34,657 bases of DNA from positions 1-34,657 of the forward strand of contig USTH01000014.1 in the NCBI GenBank assembly GCA_900557555.1. Reading direction: 5' to 3'. The notes beneath the pieces were generated by a model. It saw only the letters and a program-made list of their open reading frames with translations, was not told the DNA's origin and made no database searches. A program made the position numbers and the translations under genes. The stretch is from an uncultured Prevotellaceae bacterium (GTDB lineage Bacteria; Bacteroidota; Bacteroidia; Bacteroidales; Bacteroidaceae). This document shows positions 31,295 to 34,657 of this stretch, piece after piece. Position 1 is the first letter of the stretch, and each line of letters starts with the position of its first letter.

Positions 31295-34216
31295 ATGATG
31301 ACAATTAATGAAAAAAAAGAGGTATTAAACAAACTAACAGATACTGAGTTTGGGGATATGTTTGGAAGGCTTTTGGGAAATCAAGGTTTTTCAAACATAA
31401 AGAATGAAGAAACTTCTATTATTTGTGAACAACGAATAATGGGGCGCACAACTGTATTTTTGTTTGTTCTTTACACAAGACGTTTAAGTGGTCTTAATAA
31501 TGAAGACATTGTATCCATTTATCAAAGAATAGAGACTTTGCAGAATAAACATTCGGCAAACTCCGTATTCATTGTTTCTCGAGAAACTATTTCCGAGGGA
31601 TTCAAACTAACATTGTCAAAGAACAGCACAAATATCAATCCTACCTATATTGAGAGAGAAGGATTAATTAGTTTAATAGACGAACATTATTCTGACTTTT
31701 GGCGTCACGATGATCAAAAACTTCTGGCATACGAAAAACAACTTCTAGCAGAACTAGAAGAGGATACAGAACTACGAAAGCTTAGTTTTTCAGAAGACAA
31801 ATATAAAAAGAAGCTATCTTTTTTTGTTGAGCCATCTCTTTCACGCTGCTACGAGGACGCAAACACGAGAACTGTTGTTCGTAAGAAATATAGTGTTCGT
31901 GAAGTTGTTACATCTACATCCTCGGTACTTATTCAGGGAGAAGCGGGGTGTGGAAAATCCACCTTGCTCAAAAAAATAGCAAAGAATCTAATAGAAGATA
32001 ATCCAGGAATTAAGGAAGGTAAAAAGAACTTGCCGCTGTATATTACAGTTCAAGATTTAATTGCAGGAGTAGACGACATCAAAAGTATTATCCAGAATAA
32101 ATTAAATATTATTCTAGGAGAAGCGCCATTGTCTGAAATTAAGGATAATTATTTTATCCACATACTAATTGATAGTATGGACGAGTTGGACGAACTTCAA
32201 TCAAAGATTTTATCACAACTCCAAGATGTTGAAAAAAAGTATGGCGTCAAATACTATATTGCATCTAGAAATAGTGATATCATTCTGCAAAATGCACCAG
32301 AGTTAGCTATTGAAATATATGACATAAGACGTTATAATCTTGAACAGATTAAACATTTCTTGGATGCTTTTTTTTCTGGCGAAGAAGGGAAAGCCAATAA
32401 TCTGCTCTCTGCTCTTAGAGAAAATAAGATTATTGATAAGCTGCCTCTCACACCGCTTAATCTTTCGCTAATTTCAATATTATTTGAAGAAAAAGATTTC
32501 GAAATTCCCGCAACCATATCCGATATCTACGATAATTTTAACGCTCTTATTGTCGGTCGTGCTGTAGTGTCAAGTAAGGTTGAATTTATCGATGTATACT
32601 TCAAGGAGCGTATTCTTTCTATATACGCATTAGAATTGCTCAAACGACCAACTCATCAATCAATGGACAAGGATGAGTTTGTTCGATTCTTTGTTGATTA
32701 TTTTGACAACAAATCACTTCCGATAAAGAAAGGAAATTTGTCAGATGCCTTAGATTACATTGTTAAGCATACAGGGATTTTATTTCTTAAAGAAGGGAAA
32801 TATGTACAGTTCACACATGCTTCTTACATGGAGTATTACGCTGCTGTTGAAATATTTAAATTCGATAGGGAGTTAGAAAAAAGTTATATTGATAATTTCT
32901 ATGATCCTAATTGGCAAAACTCGTCTATATTTTATGCAGGCAAGTCAAAAGATATGCCAAAATTCCTTCAAAACATCTTGGATAAAGTAAAAAATGGCCG
33001 ACATTTTTATGATTATATGGCGGGCATAATGGGTTGTGGATATTTGATACAAGCTTTATATCTTACAGACAATAAAATAAGGAAAGATGTTGTAATAGAA
33101 TGTTTGCGCCAATCTCTTTTATCTTTAGATGCAATAAAAATACTTGCCATAGAGAATAAAATGCTGTATAAGGATTATAAATTACCTTTGATTCAGGTAA
33201 TAAATTTTATTTATTTCTACGAAGTATTTAACTCTATAACTCTTTTACAGCCGATGAAAATGGCATTTGATGAGTTATATGAGCGAATGAATAAGCTAGT
33301 TGAAAATGGTGATAAACGTGCTTTGACTGAGGCGTCAGGCATTGCTTATAACTTGGTAGAGCTAGCTTTTACCATGGACTCAAAACGCGTCGGTTCTCAA
33401 AAGGAACTCGAAACAGTCATAAGTTCAGATTTTATACTTAAAGATCCAAGCCTTCTACTCTTAACGGATTTTTCTATGGCATTATTAGGTAAGACAAAGT
33501 ATGAAGGATTCAGAAAAGAATTGCAAAAAAATGTTTCAACACTAGCACCTGCTATTCGACAGATCATTGACCAGCCAATTCAAAAGCTTCGATTCACTTC
33601 ACTTGATACAGTTAATGCACAAAGGAAAATAAAGTTGTTGGTAGAAGGAAAAACTGATGCGGAAATTATGTCACATGCATTTTCTGTCTTAACAGGTGGT
33701 TTTATGCCGTATTGGTCAATACAGCAAAGTGGACGCAAAAAAGATACTGGTTCTGCAGATGAAGTTAAGGAAACCATATTACATTCCTATCCTTTATTGG
33801 ATAAAGACGATATAATCATTGGAATTGTTGACCATGACAATGCTGGTTTATCTGCCTATGGCTATTTGAAGAATGATTTTGAAGAAAAAATTCATAACAC
33901 ATGGAAAAAACATCATGACGGAGAAATCCATATGGTTTGCCTTCCTGTTCCTGGCGAGATGGATTTTTATCTAAAAACTCGACAAGAGGATAACTATTTT
34001 GAAATTGAACATTATTTCGGACATGACTATCTTTTGTCTAAAAATGTAATACGTAAAACTGAAATACCAAATATATACCAAGTAAACGATGGCCGTAAAG
34101 CAAATTTCTCTAGAGAAATGAACGACGTAGAAGACCCTCATATATTCGAGCATTTCTTGCATTTGTTTAAACTGATAGACCAAATTACAGGAGTTGTAGT
34201 GTCATATGTAATTTAG
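31295..34216 (+). CDS. NACHT NTPase with Mrr-like N-terminus and C-terminal TOPRIM domain
   Basis: A 973-residue STAND-type protein. Residues about 15-130 fold like an Mrr restriction domain by pattern (FGDMFGRLLGNQGF, SANSVFIVSRETISEGF, YIEREGLISLID), but no D...(E/Q)xK residues are seen, so it may be an inactive sensor. The NACHT domain has Walker A GEAGCGKST (215-223), Walker B ILIDSMDELDE (290-300), an YYIASRN strand (320-326) and FTHASYMEYYAA (507-518), the typical winged-helix end. A helical region (about 540-760) follows. The C-terminal about 200 residues are TOPRIM-like: LLVEGKTDAE (Glu784) and IVDHDNAG (Asp846, Asp848), as in OLD-type nucleases. The codon use is much more A/T-rich than the chromosome left of it. 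By family and layout it is a probable anti-phage protein; the trigger is unknown. Confidence 0.82.
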   Translation: MMTINEKKEVLNKLTDTEFGDMFGRLLGNQGFSNIKNEETSIICEQRIMGRTTVFLFVLYTRRLSGLNNEDIVSIYQRIETLQNKHSANSVFIVSRETISEGFKLTLSKNSTNINPTYIEREGLISLIDEHYSDFWRHDDQKLLAYEKQLLAELEEDTELRKLSFSEDKYKKKLSFFVEPSLSRCYEDANTRTVVRKKYSVREVVTSTSSVLIQGEAGCGKSTLLKKIAKNLIEDNPGIKEGKKNLPLYITVQDLIAGVDDIKSIIQNKLNIILGEAPLSEIKDNYFIHILIDSMDELDELQSKILSQLQDVEKKYGVKYYIASRNSDIILQNAPELAIEIYDIRRYNLEQIKHFLDAFFSGEEGKANNLLSALRENKIIDKLPLTPLNLSLISILFEEKDFEIPATISDIYDNFNALIVGRAVVSSKVEFIDVYFKERILSIYALELLKRPTHQSMDKDEFVRFFVDYFDNKSLPIKKGNLSDALDYIVKHTGILFLKEGKYVQFTHASYMEYYAAVEIFKFDRELEKSYIDNFYDPNWQNSSIFYAGKSKDMPKFLQNILDKVKNGRHFYDYMAGIMGCGYLIQALYLTDNKIRKDVVIECLRQSLLSLDAIKILAIENKMLYKDYKLPLIQVINFIYFYEVFNSITLLQPMKMAFDELYERMNKLVENGDKRALTEASGIAYNLVELAFTMDSKRVGSQKELETVISSDFILKDPSLLLLTDFSMALLGKTKYEGFRKELQKNVSTLAPAIRQIIDQPIQKLRFTSLDTVNAQRKIKLLVEGKTDAEIMSHAFSVLTGGFMPYWSIQQSGRKKDTGSADEVKETILHSYPLLDKDDIIIGIVDHDNAGLSAYGYLKNDFEEKIHNTWKKHHDGEIHMVCLPVPGEMDFYLKTRQEDNYFEIEHYFGHDYLLSKNVIRKTEIPNIYQVNDGRKANFSREMNDVEDPHIFEHFLHLFKLIDQITGVVVSYVI

Positions 34217-34308
34217 TCTGTCATCGAATCATAATGCCGTAAAATCGTATTTATACTACTACAAGTTACGCAAAATCAAAAAAAGGTTGCACCAACAAAA
34301 GAAAGAAA

Positions 34309-34494
34309 TTAAGAGAAAAGGACAAAGAAGAATAGGAAGAGCATCACGCGGATGCTTCTCGATATTTGTTGATTGATAACATTAAGGATGCTTATGGTGT
34401 TCCTTATTTGTATCAAAGTCTCTGTAAGTCGCTGATAATCAGCAATGCTTATTTTCGAAGAGGTGAAGTAATCAATCACTGCTAAAGCAGACAT
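34309..34494 (-). CDS. Small hypothetical protein (uncertain)
   Basis: A 61-residue open frame from the ATG at 34494 (MSALAVIDYFTSSKIS...), with a plausible helical middle (YQRLTETLIQIRNTISILN) and a hydrophobic tail LFLFFFVLFS. A TTG three codons upstream would lengthen it. It has no recognised relative and no clear promoter. It could be a real small membrane protein, a gene remnant or chance. Confidence 0.25.
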   Translation of the reverse strand: MSALAVIDYFTSSKISIADYQRLTETLIQIRNTISILNVINQQISRSIRVMLFLFFFVLFS

Positions 34495-34504
34495 TCTGAA
34501 CAAG

Positions 34505-34517
34505 AATAAACAATAAG
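34505..34517 (+). repeat. AATAAACAATAAG, right copy (possible attachment core)
   Basis: Identical to 25255-25267; see that entry. Here the repeat runs into the hairpin that follows. The 441-base stretch from 34217 to the window end holds no certain gene. Confidence 0.4.
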
Positions 34518-34560
34518 GCGTACAACTGAAATCATTATGATTTTGGTTGTACGCCTTATT
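34512..34560. terminator. Long hairpin at the right end of the island
   Basis: Arms AATAAGGCGTACAAC (34512-34526) and its exact complement (34546-34560), with a further ATC/GAT pair inside the loop. It can act as a terminator in either direction. It may be the original terminator downstream of dnaK if the island inserted between them. Confidence 0.65.
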
Positions 34561-34600
34561 CGGTTGTCATTGAATTTGTTTATTGGGCTGCTTTTGTGTT

Positions 34601-34649
34601 TTAACCCAAATCGGTCATTAGAAAAAATCTTGTCATTTTCTAATGACCG
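34601..34649. repeat. Perfect 14-base inverted repeat and AACCCAA-CGGTC-TTAG motif, copy 2
   Basis: CGGTCATTAGAAAA (34612-34625) is repeated as its exact complement (34636-34649) around a ten-base loop. The left arm is the end of the 21-base motif (34601-34621) that is also near 22867. CCATTAGA follows to the window edge, so a longer repeat may continue outside. Confidence 0.6.
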
Positions 34650-34657
34650 CCATTAGA

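Overview
The window looks like a chromosomal segment of a gut-type Bacteroidales bacterium, most likely Prevotellaceae (Prevotella/Segatella-like). The basis is Bacteroidetes-type promoters (TTTG, about 20 nt, TAnnTTTG) at several genes, a fasciclin-domain lipoprotein, an NPCBM-GH27 alpha-galactosidase with a type IX secretion-like C-terminal domain, a meso-DAP dehydrogenase, and a Bacteroidetes-style excisionase/integrase pair. The genus is an inference from gene content; there is no rRNA or tRNA in the window.

Region 1 (149-16166, all minus strand) is a housekeeping block. In transcription order it holds a Pif1-like helicase, meso-DAP dehydrogenase (ending in a strong hairpin), a DUF3298-like secreted protein, a NYN-like small protein, carboxynorspermidine synthase, a membrane-anchored AraC regulator and a CPA2 antiporter. 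It then continues into a tight group: a glycosyltransferase fused to a GalT/HIT-like domain, a SpoIID/LytB protein with no visible signal peptide, an AmpG-like permease and a clostripain-family lipoprotein. That last group has the look of a muropeptide uptake and processing operon.

Region 2 (16357-25301, plus strand) holds the GH27 enzyme, whose C-terminal sorting domain is cut off by a frameshift at an A7 tract, then RmuC, the fasciclin lipoprotein, and dnaK. The 540-base gap before dnaK contains four copies of a TTTCGGCCGAAA palindrome at an exact 22-base period and a sigma-54-like -24/-12 element that overlaps a hairpin.

Region 3 (about 25255-34560) is an accessory island inserted after dnaK and visibly more A/T-rich towards its right end. 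It begins with an excisionase-like protein and a tyrosine integrase that has lost its C-terminal catalytic part through a junction with a reversed, 3'-truncated proteasome-like (Ntn-hydrolase) gene. That broken gene is the last member of a minus-strand cassette: XRE regulator, GIY-YIG/DUF4357 nuclease, Ntn hydrolase. Diverging from the cassette is a plus-strand set: an AAA_14/DUF4143 ATPase behind a duplicated palindromic operator-promoter unit, a two-TM coiled-coil protein, and a 973-residue protein combining an Mrr-like N-terminus without obvious catalytic residues, a NACHT NTPase and a C-terminal TOPRIM domain. The last is the best candidate for a little-described anti-phage system. A 13-base direct repeat (AATAAACAATAAG) brackets the island, each copy followed at once by a hairpin. 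The window ends in a perfect 14-base inverted repeat related to a motif found upstream of dnaK.
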